From NCBI GenBank assembly GCA_022823775.1, contig JAJEHI010000198.1, forward strand, positions 1-36,603: a stretch of 36,603 nt of DNA, read 5' to 3'. Under the pieces are notes generated by a model. It worked only from the letters and a program-made list of their open reading frames with translations, was not told where the DNA came from and did no database searches. This document shows, in pieces, positions 6,545 to 15,199 of this stretch. Numbering within the stretch: position 1 is the first letter of the stretch; each line of letters starts with the position of its first letter. The DNA comes from Defluviicoccus sp. GTDB lineage: Bacteria > Pseudomonadota > Alphaproteobacteria > MPNO01. Made by a program: the position numbers and the translations under genes.

Positions 6545-8031
6545 GCGCCGGCGTCGCCGCGACCCGGACGCGCGCCGGCTTCTATCTCGATTCGGTCGCG
6601 CTGATGCGGATCTCGCAGGCGGTGCAGGATCTCGCCGGGGTCTCCGCTGCGTTCCTGACGATGGGGAGTCCCTCCAACAAGGAATTGTTGCTCGATGCCG
6701 GGCTGCTCGACGCCGGTGCGGAAGCGGCGGGGCCCAACGATCTGGTGATCGCCGTGCGCGCGGACGACCGGGACGCGCTGCGGGCGGCGTTCGAAACGGC
6801 GGAGGCGGCGCTTTCGGGGCCGGCGACCGGAGGTGGGGAAGACTCCGGCTGGAACCCGCGTTCGCTGGAGACCGGGCTCCGCGCGCTTCCCGCCGCCAAC
6901 CTCGCCATCGTTTCCGTCCCCGGCGCATTCGCCGCGCGCGAGGCCCGCCGGGCGCTCGAACGAGGCCTCAACGTGATGCTGTTCTCCGACAACGTCCCGG
7001 TTCGGGAAGAGGTCGCGTTGAAGGCCCTCGCCCGCGAGCGCGGCCTCCTGATGATGGGACCCGACTGCGGGACCGCGATCGTCGCCGGCGCGCCGATCGG
7101 CTTCGCCAACGCGGTGCCGCGCGGCGACATCGGATTGGTCGCGGCCTCCGGCACCGGGTTGCAGGAGGTGGCCTGCCTGATCGCGCGGGCGGGCGGCGGG
7201 ATCAGCCACGGGATCGGCGTGGGGGGCAGGGACCTCGGCGCCGCGGTGGGCGGCGCGATGACGCTGGCGGCGATCGACGCCCTCGACCGGGACGAGGCTA
7301 CCCGCCGTGTCGTCCTGATCTCCAAGCCGCCGGACCCGGACACGGCGAGGCGGATCGCCGACCGGATCGCGGCGAGCCCGAAGCGTTTCACGCTCTGCTG
7401 CATCGGCATGGCCCCCATGGACCTGCCGGAGAACGCCCGGCAGGCGGCCACGCTTCGCGAGGCGGCGGAAGACGCGCTGAAGGGGGCGGGCGGAGCCGAA
7501 CCCGGAGCCACGCTTCGCGAAGCCTCGCGGAGATTCCGCCACGCGAAAGGGTCGGTGCGCGGACTGTTCAGCGGCGGGTCGCTTTGCGCCGAGGCGCAGG
7601 CCGTGCTGATGGCCGCCGGTATCGCCTTCGTCTCCAACGTGCCCATACCCGGGGCGGAGGACGCAAGCTCCGGCCACCGACTGATCGATCTCGGCGCCGA
7701 CGAATTCACTCGCGGGCGGCCCCATCCCATGATCGAGCCCGCCGTGCGGGACGCGCCGTTGAAGGAAGCGCTCGCCGATCCCGATGTCGGCGTCGTGCTG
7801 GTCGATGTGGTTCTCGGCCACGGCTCGCACGAAGATCCCGCCGGCCGGCTCGCCGCGGTGCTCGCCCCGCACGACCGCGAGGCCCCGGTGGTGATCGCGT
7901 CGGTCTGCGGCACCGACCGGGATCCGCAGAACCGCGCCGCTCAGGTCGAAACGCTGCGCGAGGCCGGGGTCGTGGTGGCCGAGTCCAACGCGGGTGCCGC
8001 CGAAACCGCGGCGGCGCTTCTCGCCGGTTGA
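6541..8031 (+). CDS. allF: FdrA-like acyl-CoA synthetase-fold subunit (AllF) of oxamate carbamoyltransferase
   Basis: A 496-residue FdrA-family protein with the fold of succinyl-CoA synthetase alpha/beta: an N-terminal region LTMGSPSNKELLLDAGLL, a Rossmann-like middle (LMMGPDCGTAIVAG; VAASGTGLQEVACL; SHGIGVGGRDLGAAVGG) and a ligase-like C-terminal half (GLFSGGSLCAEAQAVL; HPMIEPAVR; VVLVDVVLGHGSHEDP). The short end domain seen in longer FdrA proteins is missing and is encoded separately at 5094-5279. Translation starts inside the DUF1116 stop (ATGA). The last 91 bp overlap, tail to tail, the C-terminal codons of the DUF2877 gene on the other strand. Role as carbamoyltransferase subunit follows the E. 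coli AllFGH precedent. Confidence 0.9.
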   Translation: MSAGVAATRTRAGFYLDSVALMRISQAVQDLAGVSAAFLTMGSPSNKELLLDAGLLDAGAEAAGPNDLVIAVRADDRDALRAAFETAEAALSGPATGGGEDSGWNPRSLETGLRALPAANLAIVSVPGAFAAREARRALERGLNVMLFSDNVPVREEVALKALARERGLLMMGPDCGTAIVAGAPIGFANAVPRGDIGLVAASGTGLQEVACLIARAGGGISHGIGVGGRDLGAAVGGAMTLAAIDALDRDEATRRVVLISKPPDPDTARRIADRIAASPKRFTLCCIGMAPMDLPENARQAATLREAAEDALKGAGGAEPGATLREASRRFRHAKGSVRGLFSGGSLCAEAQAVLMAAGIAFVSNVPIPGAEDASSGHRLIDLGADEFTRGRPHPMIEPAVRDAPLKEALADPDVGVVLVDVVLGHGSHEDPAGRLAAVLAPHDREAPVVIASVCGTDRDPQNRAAQVETLREAGVVVAESNAGAAETAAALLAG

Positions 8032-8951
8032 GCCCGGAGCCGGCGGCCGATCCCCTTGAGCGCGGAGACCGCGCCCGCCAGCGCGTCCCAGCCGGAGCTG
8101 TGTCCGATCGCATCCAGCCCTCGCAGCGCCTCGGCGAGCGCAGGACCGTCGCCCCGGGCGAGCGCGTCCATGGCGCGATGCAAAGCGTCGGCACCGAGGC
8201 CCTTCGCCGCCGCCCGCAGGTGCGCCGCGCTGATCCGGTTGGTCCCGGCGGGCGCGGCGGCGAGAGCAAGGCGGGCCAGCGCGTCCGCCAGTTCCGGATG
8301 CCCGGACATCGAGAGCGCGATCATGGCTCCCCCGAGATAGTCGTCGCCCGAGGGCGTGAGCCCGGGGCCGAGCCCGATCAGCCGTTCGACGGCGCCGCGC
8401 GGCGGCGATGCTACCGCGCCGTCGGTCAGCCATCGTTCCAGCTCCGAGATCGCCGGTTGCGCTCTCCGCAAGAGCCGGGAACCGGGCGGAAGCGCGGGGT
8501 TTTCCGGCCGGGCGAGGGGCGCAACACCCTCCGAGAGGTCGAAGCCGGAAAGCGCATCGGAGAGTCGCGCGAGCGCTGCGGCGAGGCCGTCGCCGGTCCA
8601 TTCGCGGGGGCCGCGCGGCGGATCGTGCAGCTTCGCTCGGGCGAATGTCAGGACCCGGCGGGCGCCGATCCGGAGTCCCCCGTCCCGAGGCGCGACCGGA
8701 TCGCCCGGCCGCAAGCCCGATTCCCCCCAGTCGGGCATGGCTTCGTCCGGCCCGGTCAGCGCGTTGAGCGGCCCGGCCCCCAGGGCGGCGGGTCCGATGC
8801 AGGCGATGGCGCCCGAACCGGCGTGGGCGAGATAGGCGCTCCGGCGGAATACGGCGAGCACGGAGCCGCCATCGGCCGCGAGCGCCTCGAGACACTTCGC
8901 GGCCTCGCGGCCGACCAGGACGAGCCGGATCGCCGCCGGATCCTCAACCAT
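7941..8951 (-). CDS. allH: DUF2877 protein, AllH/YlbF-type oxamate carbamoyltransferase subunit
   Basis: A 336-residue DUF2877 protein with the hallmark GLGPGLTPSGDDYLGG, followed by TNRISAAHLRAAAKG. In E. coli the homologue (YlbF/AllH) is the third component of the oxamate carbamoyltransferase. I chose ATG 8951 (MVEDPAAIRLVL), which overlaps the carbamate kinase stop by 8 bp and gives a normal N terminus; a frame from 8990 would lie further inside the kinase gene. The C-terminal ~30 residues are low-complexity (Ala/Ser/Pro/Thr) and are encoded in the 91 bp that overlap the end of allF on the plus strand, so this tail is probably a by-product of a lost earlier stop. Confidence 0.88.
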   Translation of the reverse strand: MVEDPAAIRLVLVGREAAKCLEALAADGGSVLAVFRRSAYLAHAGSGAIACIGPAALGAGPLNALTGPDEAMPDWGESGLRPGDPVAPRDGGLRIGARRVLTFARAKLHDPPRGPREWTGDGLAAALARLSDALSGFDLSEGVAPLARPENPALPPGSRLLRRAQPAISELERWLTDGAVASPPRGAVERLIGLGPGLTPSGDDYLGGAMIALSMSGHPELADALARLALAAAPAGTNRISAAHLRAAAKGLGADALHRAMDALARGDGPALAEALRGLDAIGHSSGWDALAGAVSALKGIGRRLRAQPARSAAAVSAAPALDSATTTPASRSVST

Positions 8952-9906
8952 CGCGGACGATATGAGTTCCCGTCCTGCCATCCAGCGCATCGGCCGCGCG
9001 TTCCAGCGGCCCGATCACCACGCGTTTCCCTCCGCGCTCGATGAAATCGATCGCCGCGTCGATCTTGGGTCCCATGCTGCCCGGCGGGAACTGGCCGTCG
9101 TCGCGGTGGGCCTTGATCTCGGCGAGGGTGGCGGATTCGAGGCTGCGCTGGGAGGGCGTGCCGAAGTCGATCGCGACGCGGTCGATGCCGGTCAGGATCA
9201 TGATCGTGTCGATGCCGAGTACCCGGGCCATCATCGCGGAAGTCAAATCCTTGTCGATGACCGCCTCGACGCCCGTCCGCGTGCCGTCGGGGCGGCGCAG
9301 GACCGGGATGCCGCCGCCGCCGCCCGCGATCACCACCGCGCCCCGGGCCGCGAGATCGCGGACCAGCGAGAGGTCGGCGATGTGGCGCGGTCTGGGGGAG
9401 GGGACGACGTGGCGCCAGCCGCGCCCGGAATCCTCGCGCATTTCCCATCCCGTTTCGCGGGCGAGCGCCTTCGCCTCCTCCTCGGAGTAGAAATAGCCGA
9501 TCGGCTTGGTCGGGTCGTCGAAGGCCGGGTCGTCGGGATCGACCTCGACCTGGGTGAGAAGGCAGACCACGTGGCGCGGATCGCCGGCCGTGCGCAGCGC
9601 GTTCTCCATGGCCTGCAGCAGGAGGTAGGCCACCCCGCCCTGGCTGTGGGCGACGCAGATGTCGAGCGACATCGGCGTCACGCGGTTCCGCGCGATCGCC
9701 TGGCGCATCATGATCTTGCCGACGACCGGTCCGTTTCCGTGGGTCACCACCAGCTGGTTGCCCAGGCGCATCAGCGGCAGCAGCGATGCCGCGGTTCGCT
9801 CCGCGTATTCGCGCTGTTCCGCGACGGTGCCGGAGGTGGTCTCCGGGTGGACCGCGTTGCCGCCGATCGCCACCAGGAGACGGTCCGGAATCGGGAAATT
9901 GGCCAA
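8944..9906 (-). CDS. arcC: Carbamate kinase
   Basis: A 320-residue amino-acid-kinase-family enzyme that transfers phosphate from carbamoyl phosphate to ADP, the ATP-yielding last step of oxalurate catabolism. Signatures are LLVAIGGNAVHP at the N terminus, VVTHGNGPVVG, MSLDICVAHSQGGVAYLL, VIAGGGGGIPV, the conserved VEAVIDKDLTSAMMA, and FPPGSMGPKIDAAI near the C terminus; the length matches ArcC/YbcF. The start is TTG at 9906 with AGGAG 9 nt upstream; there is no nearby ATG that preserves the first strand. It lies upstream of allH on the same strand with an 8-bp overlap, matching the ylbF-ybcF linkage of E. coli. Confidence 0.95.
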   Translation of the reverse strand: MANFPIPDRLLVAIGGNAVHPETTSGTVAEQREYAERTAASLLPLMRLGNQLVVTHGNGPVVGKIMMRQAIARNRVTPMSLDICVAHSQGGVAYLLLQAMENALRTAGDPRHVVCLLTQVEVDPDDPAFDDPTKPIGYFYSEEEAKALARETGWEMREDSGRGWRHVVPSPRPRHIADLSLVRDLAARGAVVIAGGGGGIPVLRRPDGTRTGVEAVIDKDLTSAMMARVLGIDTIMILTGIDRVAIDFGTPSQRSLESATLAEIKAHRDDGQFPPGSMGPKIDAAIDFIERGGKRVVIGPLERAADALDGRTGTHIVRDG

Positions 9907-10039
9907 GGCAGATCGCTCCTCGATCCGGTCGAGCCTAGCCCAACGCCCGGCGCTTTGCGACGCGCAATCGTTGTGGCGCCGGCCGAATTAGGCTATCGCC
10001 CCCTGTCGGAAAGACCGGAGTCCGGGGAAGTGTGAGCGC

Positions 10040-11278
10040 ATGTCGGAACTGTTCGGAGACCTCAACCCGCCGCCGCGCCTGTTGATGGGACCGGGGCCGA
10101 TCAACGTGGACCCGCGCGTGTTGCGGGCGATGTCCATGCCGATGCTCGGCCAGTTCGATCCCGTGTTCACAGGCTACATGAACGAGGTCATGGCCCTGTC
10201 CCGGCAGGTCTGGCGGACGGAGAACCGCTGGTCGCTGCTGGTCGACGGCACCGCGCGCGCGGCGATCGAGGCGATCCTGGTCTCCGTCATCGAGCCGGGC
10301 GACCGGGTGCTGGTCCCGGTCTCCGGCCGGTTCGGCCAGCTGCTCTGCGAGATCGCGGAGCGCGCCGGCGCGGAAGTCTGCGTCATCGAGACCGAATGGG
10401 GCACGGTCTTCACGCCCGACCGGGTCGAGGACGCGCTCAAGCGGGAACGGCCCAAGCTGGTGGCCGCGGTGCATGGCGACACCTCGACGACGATGGCCCA
10501 GCCGCTCGACGAGATTGGCCCGCTCTGCCGGCGCTACGGGGCGCTCCTGTTCGTCGACGCGACGGCGACGCTGGGCGGGATGCCCCTGCCGGTCGACGAG
10601 TGGCGGATCGACGCGGCGGCGGCCGGGCTTCAGAAATGCCTCTCGGGTCCTTCGGGTTCGGCGCCCATCACCTTCAACGAGCGGGTGGTCGAAACGCTCC
10701 GTCCCCGGCATCACATCGAGCAGGGCATCCGCCCGGAAGGCGTCGCCGAAGGGGAAGGGGCGCAAATCCGTTCCAACTATTTCGATCTGCCGATGCTGAT
10801 GGATTATTGGAGCGAGATGCGCCTCAACCACCATACCGAGGCGACGACGATGCTCTACGGCGCGCGGGAGTGCTTCCGCATCGCCCTCCAGGAAGGGCTG
10901 GAAGCGCGGTTCGCCCGCCACGCCCTGGTCGGGCGGGCGCTCGTCGCCGGGCTCCAGGCAATGGGGCTCGAAATCTTCGGCGACATCGACCGCAAGATGG
11001 TCAACGTCACCGGAATCGTCATCCCCGACGGCGTCGACGGCGATCGTGCGATCCGCGGCATGCTGGAGGATTTCGGCATCGAGATCGGAACCTCTTTCGG
11101 TCCGCTGCGGGGCAGGATCTGGCGGATCGGGACCATGGCCTATAACTGCCGCAAGGATGCGGTCCTGACCACGCTTGCCGCCTTCGAGGCGACGCTCCGG
11201 CAGTGCGGCTATTCCGCGCCGGCGGGCGCCGGCGTCGATGCCGCGCTCGCCGTCTTCCGCGCGTCCGAAGCGGCCTAG
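10040..11278 (+). CDS. pucG: (S)-ureidoglycine-glyoxylate aminotransferase, PucG-like (class V PLP enzyme)
   Basis: A 412-residue class V aminotransferase. PucG converts (S)-ureidoglycine and glyoxylate to oxalurate and glycine, supplying the substrate of AllFGH. Visible are the N-terminal MGPGPINVDPRVLRAM, GQFDPVFTGYMNEV, the cofactor-binding D173 in FVDATAT and the Schiff-base lysine K199 in GLQKCLSGPSG. The same superfamily includes alanine-glyoxylate and serine-glyoxylate aminotransferases, but the GQFDPVF segment and linkage to allFGH and carbamate kinase favour PucG. The start at 10040 follows GGGGAAG by about 12 nt. It is divergent from carbamate kinase (133 nt apart), a likely shared control region. 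Confidence 0.85.
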   Translation: MSELFGDLNPPPRLLMGPGPINVDPRVLRAMSMPMLGQFDPVFTGYMNEVMALSRQVWRTENRWSLLVDGTARAAIEAILVSVIEPGDRVLVPVSGRFGQLLCEIAERAGAEVCVIETEWGTVFTPDRVEDALKRERPKLVAAVHGDTSTTMAQPLDEIGPLCRRYGALLFVDATATLGGMPLPVDEWRIDAAAAGLQKCLSGPSGSAPITFNERVVETLRPRHHIEQGIRPEGVAEGEGAQIRSNYFDLPMLMDYWSEMRLNHHTEATTMLYGARECFRIALQEGLEARFARHALVGRALVAGLQAMGLEIFGDIDRKMVNVTGIVIPDGVDGDRAIRGMLEDFGIEIGTSFGPLRGRIWRIGTMAYNCRKDAVLTTLAAFEATLRQCGYSAPAGAGVDAALAVFRASEAA

Positions 11279-11281
11279 GGC

Positions 11282-11977
11282 TTGAAGCGGTTCTACAAGG
11301 GCGCGCGTTCCGCCCCGGTGGAGGGCGGGTTCGGCGTGTTTCTCGACGACCGCCCCGTAATGACCCCGGGAAAGCGGGTTCTGACCGTGCCGCGGGCCGC
11401 CCTCGGCGACGCCATCGCCGGGGAATGGTCCGCGCAGGAAGAGACGGTCGATCCGATGTCGATGCCGCTGACCCGGTTCGCCAACACCGCGCTCGACATC
11501 GTGGGCGAGAGGCGGGACGAGGTGGCGGCGGAGATCGCGGGCTACGGCGAAACCGATCTCGTCTGCTACCGCGTCGAGCGGCCGGACGAGCTGCGGCGGC
11601 GGCAGGAGGCGGCCTGGGACCCGCTGGTGGACTGGATCGCCGAAGCGCACGGCGCCCGTCTTGAGATCACGACGGGGCTGATCCCGGCGCCGCAGCCGCC
11701 CGAAGCCGTCGAGGCCCTGTGCGCCCGGGTTACGGCATTCGACGATTTCGCGCTGGCGGCGTTCCAGCGCGCCACCGGAGCGCTCGGCTCCGTCGTGCTG
11801 GCGCTCGCGATGACGACCGGGCGGATCGACGCGAAAGACGCCTGGGCCGCGTCGACGATCGACGAGTCGTATCAGGCCGAACGCTGGGGCGAGGACGGCG
11901 AAGCCCGGGACGCGCGCGAGGTACTGCGGTTCGAGCTCCTGGCCGCCGACCGCTTCATCCGGCTCTGCCGCTCGTAG
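11282..11977 (+). CDS. ATP12 family F1-ATPase assembly chaperone
   Basis: A 231-residue ATP12 homologue that binds the F1 alpha subunit during ATP synthase assembly. The family is characteristic of Alphaproteobacteria and mitochondria. Visible motifs are MKRFYKGA at the start, [38 protein letters not shown], the acidic-aromatic [12 protein letters not shown], and the C-terminal [19 protein letters not shown]. The start is TTG at 11282, only 3 nt after the pucG stop and without a good spaced ribosome site, so translation is probably coupled. The final 23 bp overlap the lipB end on the opposite strand. Confidence 0.93.
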   Translation: MKRFYKGARSAPVEGGFGVFLDDRPVMTPGKRVLTVPRAALGDAIAGEWSAQEETVDPMSMPLTRFANTALDIVGERRDEVAAEIAGYGETDLVCYRVERPDELRRRQEAAWDPLVDWIAEAHGARLEITTGLIPAPQPPEAVEALCARVTAFDDFALAAFQRATGALGSVVLALAMTTGRIDAKDAWAASTIDESYQAERWGEDGEARDAREVLRFELLAADRFIRLCRS

Positions 11978-12629
11978 GCGCCGTCGAGGCGAGCTCCTTC
12001 GGCCTTTCCCCGAAGGCCGACGCGAACCGGCGCAGCAGCGCGTCGTCCACCTCGTCCATGGAGGCGGCGATTCCGAGGTCGGCAAGGGAGGTCACCCCGT
12101 GCTCGCCGATCCCGCAGGGGACGATCCCGTCGTAATGGGACAGGTCGGGCGCCACGTTGAGGGACACGCCGTGATAGCTGATCCAGTGCCGCAGGCGGAG
12201 CCCGACCGCGGCGATCTTGGCCTCGCCGCCCGGGCGTTCGACCCAGATTCCGACCCGGCCCTCCCGGCGCTCCCCCGCGATGCCGAACTCCGCCAGGGTC
12301 GCGATCAGCCACCCTTCGATCGCGCGGACGAAACGCCGCACGTCGCGGCCGCGGGTGGCCAGGTCGAGCATCAGGTAGACCACCCGCTGGCCGGGGCCGT
12401 GATAGGTGAACTCGCCGCCCCGGCCGCTCGCGTGGACCGGGAAGCGGCCGGGCGCGAGCAGGTCTTCCTCCCGCGCCGAGGTTCCCGCGGTGTAGAGCGG
12501 CGGATGCTGGACCAGCCAGGCGAGTTCGTCCGCGCTCCCGGCGCGGATCGCGGCGACACGCTCTTCCATCCCGCGAACCGCCTCTTCGTAGGGCTTCAGC
12601 CCGGGCTCCACCAGCCATTCGACCGTCAT
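11955..12629 (-). CDS. lipB: Octanoyl-[ACP]:protein N-octanoyltransferase LipB
   Basis: A 224-residue LipB that moves octanoate from acyl carrier protein to lipoyl domains, the first step of lipoate synthesis. The sequence shows [12 protein letters not shown], the substrate-binding [12 protein letters not shown] (70-81), catalytic K138 in [16 protein letters not shown] and catalytic C172 in IVPCGI. The start at 12629 ([10 protein letters not shown]) is the normal family N terminus, with a weak GAGA about 7 nt upstream; an extension to 12731 would run towards the tRNA gene and is rejected. Tail-to-tail overlap of 23 bp with ATP12. Confidence 0.97.
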   Translation of the reverse strand: MTVEWLVEPGLKPYEEAVRGMEERVAAIRAGSADELAWLVQHPPLYTAGTSAREEDLLAPGRFPVHASGRGGEFTYHGPGQRVVYLMLDLATRGRDVRRFVRAIEGWLIATLAEFGIAGERREGRVGIWVERPGGEAKIAAVGLRLRHWISYHGVSLNVAPDLSHYDGIVPCGIGEHGVTSLADLGIAASMDEVDDALLRRFASAFGERPKELASTAPTSGRAG

Positions 12630-12731
12630 CGGCAATCTCGCATCAGGTCGTGCGCCTTGCGGCACGCATTGCATTTTGCTATGTCCGCTCCCCGTAATTT
12701 GGCGGTAGCCGGACAAGAGTCCAACAAGCAT

Positions 12732-12818
12732 GCGGTCGTGGCGGAACTGGTAGACGCGCAGCGTTGAGGTCGCTGTGGGAGCAATCCCGTGGAAGTTCGA
12801 GTCTTCTCGACCGCACCA
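12732..12818 (+). tRNA. tRNA-Leu (anticodon GAG)
   Basis: Acceptor stem GCGGTCG (12732-12738) pairs with CGACCGC (12808-12814), then discriminator A and encoded CCA (12816-12818). The anticodon stem CAGCG/CGCTG encloses TTGAGGT, giving GAG at 12766-12768. Class II variable arm present. A possible promoter (TTGCGG 12657-12662, 17 nt, TATGTC 12680-12685) lies upstream but is weak. A strong hairpin follows at 12825. Confidence 0.97.
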
Positions 12819-12824
12819 TCCCGC

Positions 12825-12860
12825 CGGGCCCGCCCAATCGAAGGGCGGGCCCGCTTCGTT
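12825..12860 (+). terminator. Terminator-like hairpin after tRNA-Leu(GAG)
   Basis: CGGGCCCGCCC (12825-12835), a 7-nt loop AATCGAA, and its perfect complement GGGCGGGCCCG (12843-12853), followed by CTTCGTT. An 11-bp GC stem with a short, imperfect T stretch, 6 nt after the tRNA CCA end and upstream of mgtE. Confidence 0.6.
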
Positions 12861-12889
12861 TCTCGCGTCGAATCCGTTCGGAGGCCGAC

Positions 12890-14287
12890 ATGATCCAGTC
12901 GCGCGAGGTTGCGGCCCCGGACGGCGACGGCGTCGTGGTCGGGGAGCTGATCGGGCTCAATCCCGAGGTCGCCCGCTCGGTGATCGACGCGCTCGATTCC
13001 GGCCGGACCGGGCAAGCCGCCGAGGCCATTGCCGCGCTTCACCACGCGGAGGTCGCCGATCTACTCGAACAGCTGAATCCCGACCACCGGGCCGCGGCGG
13101 TCGATATTCTCGCGCCCGCATTCCCGCCGGAGATCCTGCCGGAGCTCGACGAAGCGGTTCTCGAGGACGTGGCGGAACGTCTGGGCACCCAACGTCTGGC
13201 GGGCGCGATCGCCGGGCTGGAGTCGGATGACGCGCTTCTCCTGATCTCCTCCGTCGACGAGGCCGAGCAGCGGCGGGTGATGCAGGCGATCCCCGCCGCG
13301 CTGCGCGCCGCGCTGGAACAGGGTCTCGCCTATCCCGAGGACAGCGCGGGCCGGCTGATGCAGCGCGACCTCGTCGCGGTGCCGACATTCTGGACCGTCG
13401 GAGAGACCATCGATTACCTGCGCGAGGCGGACGACCTGCCGAACGACTTCTACGACATATTCGTGGTCGATCCCGGACACCGCCCGGTCGGAACCGTCGC
13501 GCTCAGCCATGTGCTCCGCACCCGGCGTCCGGTTCCGATGCGGGAGCTCTCTCGCCGCGATGTCGTGACCGTACCCGTCGGCATGGATCAGGAAGAAGTC
13601 GCCTACGCATTCGCCCAAAAGGACCTCGTCTCCGCTCCCGTGGTCGACGACGGCGGCCGCCTGATCGGAGCGATCACCGTCGACGACGTGGTCGACGTCA
13701 TCCACGAGGAGGCGGAAGAGGACCTGATGCGCCTCGGCGGCGTCACCGAGACCGACATCTACGAGGCCGCGATCGACACGGGAAAGGCGCGGTTTTCATG
13801 GCTCTTCGTCAATCTCCTGACGGCGATCCTCGCCTCCGTCGTGATCGGATTTTTCGAAGCGACGATCGAACGGATCGTCATCCTCGCTGTCCTGATGCCC
13901 ATCGCCGCGTCGATGGGCGGCAACGCCGGCACCCAGTCGCTCACGGTCGCGGTGCGCGCGATCGCGATGCGCGACCTGACCTCCGCCAATGCCTGGCGGG
14001 TGCTTTCGAAGGAAGGGTTGGTCGGGCTCCTGAACGGGGTGCTGTTCGCCCTGATCGTCGGCCTCGTCGCCTGGGTGTGGTCGGGCGAAGTCGCCATCGG
14101 CCTGGTCATGGCCGCGGCGATGGCCGTCACGATGGTGATCGCGGGAATCGCCGGCACCGCGATCCCGTTCTGCCTTTCGCGCACGACCGTCGACCCCGCG
14201 GTCGCCTCGGGCGTGCTTCTGACGACGATCACGGACGCGATCGCCTTCCTCGCCTTTCTCGGTCTCGCGGCGTGGTGGCTGCTCTGA
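12890..14287 (+). CDS. mgtE: Magnesium transporter MgtE
   Basis: A 465-residue inner-membrane Mg2+ channel. The cytoplasmic N domain (about 30-135; [27 protein letters not shown]) is followed by paired CBS domains (about 140-265; [35 protein letters not shown]), the connecting plug helix and about five transmembrane helices from ~290 onward, including the signature [18 protein letters not shown] that lines the pore. Length and order are normal. ATG 12890 has GGAGG 5 nt upstream. A short hairpin (CGCGACC-GTTT-GGTCGCG, 14292-14309) just after the stop could help end the transcript but has no U-tract. Confidence 0.97.
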   Translation: MIQSREVAAPDGDGVVVGELIGLNPEVARSVIDALDSGRTGQAAEAIAALHHAEVADLLEQLNPDHRAAAVDILAPAFPPEILPELDEAVLEDVAERLGTQRLAGAIAGLESDDALLLISSVDEAEQRRVMQAIPAALRAALEQGLAYPEDSAGRLMQRDLVAVPTFWTVGETIDYLREADDLPNDFYDIFVVDPGHRPVGTVALSHVLRTRRPVPMRELSRRDVVTVPVGMDQEEVAYAFAQKDLVSAPVVDDGGRLIGAITVDDVVDVIHEEAEEDLMRLGGVTETDIYEAAIDTGKARFSWLFVNLLTAILASVVIGFFEATIERIVILAVLMPIAASMGGNAGTQSLTVAVRAIAMRDLTSANAWRVLSKEGLVGLLNGVLFALIVGLVAWVWSGEVAIGLVMAAAMAVTMVIAGIAGTAIPFCLSRTTVDPAVASGVLLTTITDAIAFLAFLGLAAWWLL

Positions 14288-14362
14288 CCGCCGCGACCGT
14301 TTGGTCGCGCCGTCGCGGGATGAAAGAATGGCGGCCCCGTAACCGAAGCGGAGACGCAGCAA

Positions 14363-15199
14363 ATGCCGCGTAACGAACCGCCGCGCGGTTGGCCGCCGGG
14401 CCGGCCGCTCGCGATTTCCTTCCACGTCATGTGCGAAGCCTGGCCCGACGACGCGGCGCCCGGCGTCGGACCCATGGGAAATCCGATAAAGGCGGGCGTG
14501 CTCGACACCCAGGCACGGTCGTGGGCGCGCTACGGCATGACCGAAGGCGCATGGCGGCTGCTCGACATCGTCGCCGAGGCCGGAATCCCGTGCACCACCT
14601 ACGCGAACGGGATCATCGCCGAGCGTTGGCCCGAGCTGCTACGGCGCATCGACAGCGACGGACACGCCATCGGCGCGCATGCCTGGTCGCAGAACGTCCT
14701 TCCCGTCTACCAGGACCGCGAAAGCGAGGAGCGCGATCTCGTGCGCGGCATCGAGGCGTTCGAAGCCTGCATCCGCAAGCGGCCGGAGGGGTTCATCAGC
14801 CCGCGCGGGACCAGCAGCGAGAACACCGCCGGACTTCTCGCAAAGCACGGTTTCCGCTGGACCGCGGACACGTTCGACGCCGACCTGCCCTATCTCACCC
14901 GGACGGCGGAGGGCCCGCTCGCCTGCGTTCCCTTTACGATGGAAGTCAACGATCTCCCGATCACCATGCGCTACGGACACGAACCCGAGGCATTCACGCG
15001 GACGCTCGCGCGCATCCTCGATCGCTGGCGGGACATCGGAAGTCCGGTGGCGACGCTCGACGTCACCGCGCACGCCCACGTGTTCGGCCGACCGGCCGGC
15101 GCGATCGAGTACAAGGCGGCGATCGACATGGTCAAGCGCCTGGACTGGGTCTGGCTCACCACCCACGACCGGCTGGCCGAGCTGGCGTTTCTGGATTGA
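14363..15199 (+). CDS. PuuE-like polysaccharide deacetylase-family hydrolase
   Basis: A 278-residue NodB-fold protein. Visible are LAISFHVMCEAWP at the first strand, YANGIIAERWPELLRRI, GHAIGAHAWSQN (the histidine-containing second motif), ISPRGTSSENTAGLL, TMEVNDLPITMRYG, and the C-terminal HAHVFGRPAGAIEYK and WVWLTTHDRLAEL. The usual catalytic Asp-Asp of chitin/peptidoglycan deacetylases is not at the first motif, and the protein looks closer to PuuE-type enzymes, a cofactor-light allantoinase/cyclic imide hydrolase branch. That would fit the ureide genes upstream, but the substrate is inferred. GGAGA lies 8 nt before the start. The stop overlaps the TTG start of the next gene (TTGA). Confidence 0.78.
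   Translation: MPRNEPPRGWPPGRPLAISFHVMCEAWPDDAAPGVGPMGNPIKAGVLDTQARSWARYGMTEGAWRLLDIVAEAGIPCTTYANGIIAERWPELLRRIDSDGHAIGAHAWSQNVLPVYQDRESEERDLVRGIEAFEACIRKRPEGFISPRGTSSENTAGLLAKHGFRWTADTFDADLPYLTRTAEGPLACVPFTMEVNDLPITMRYGHEPEAFTRTLARILDRWRDIGSPVATLDVTAHAHVFGRPAGAIEYKAAIDMVKRLDWVWLTTHDRLAELAFLD

Noticed and set aside
6289-8895. Very long minus-strand open frame (868 codons) across allG, allF and allH.
   Set aside because: Arg/Gly-rich shadow of high-GC genes on both strands; the true genes show family motifs.
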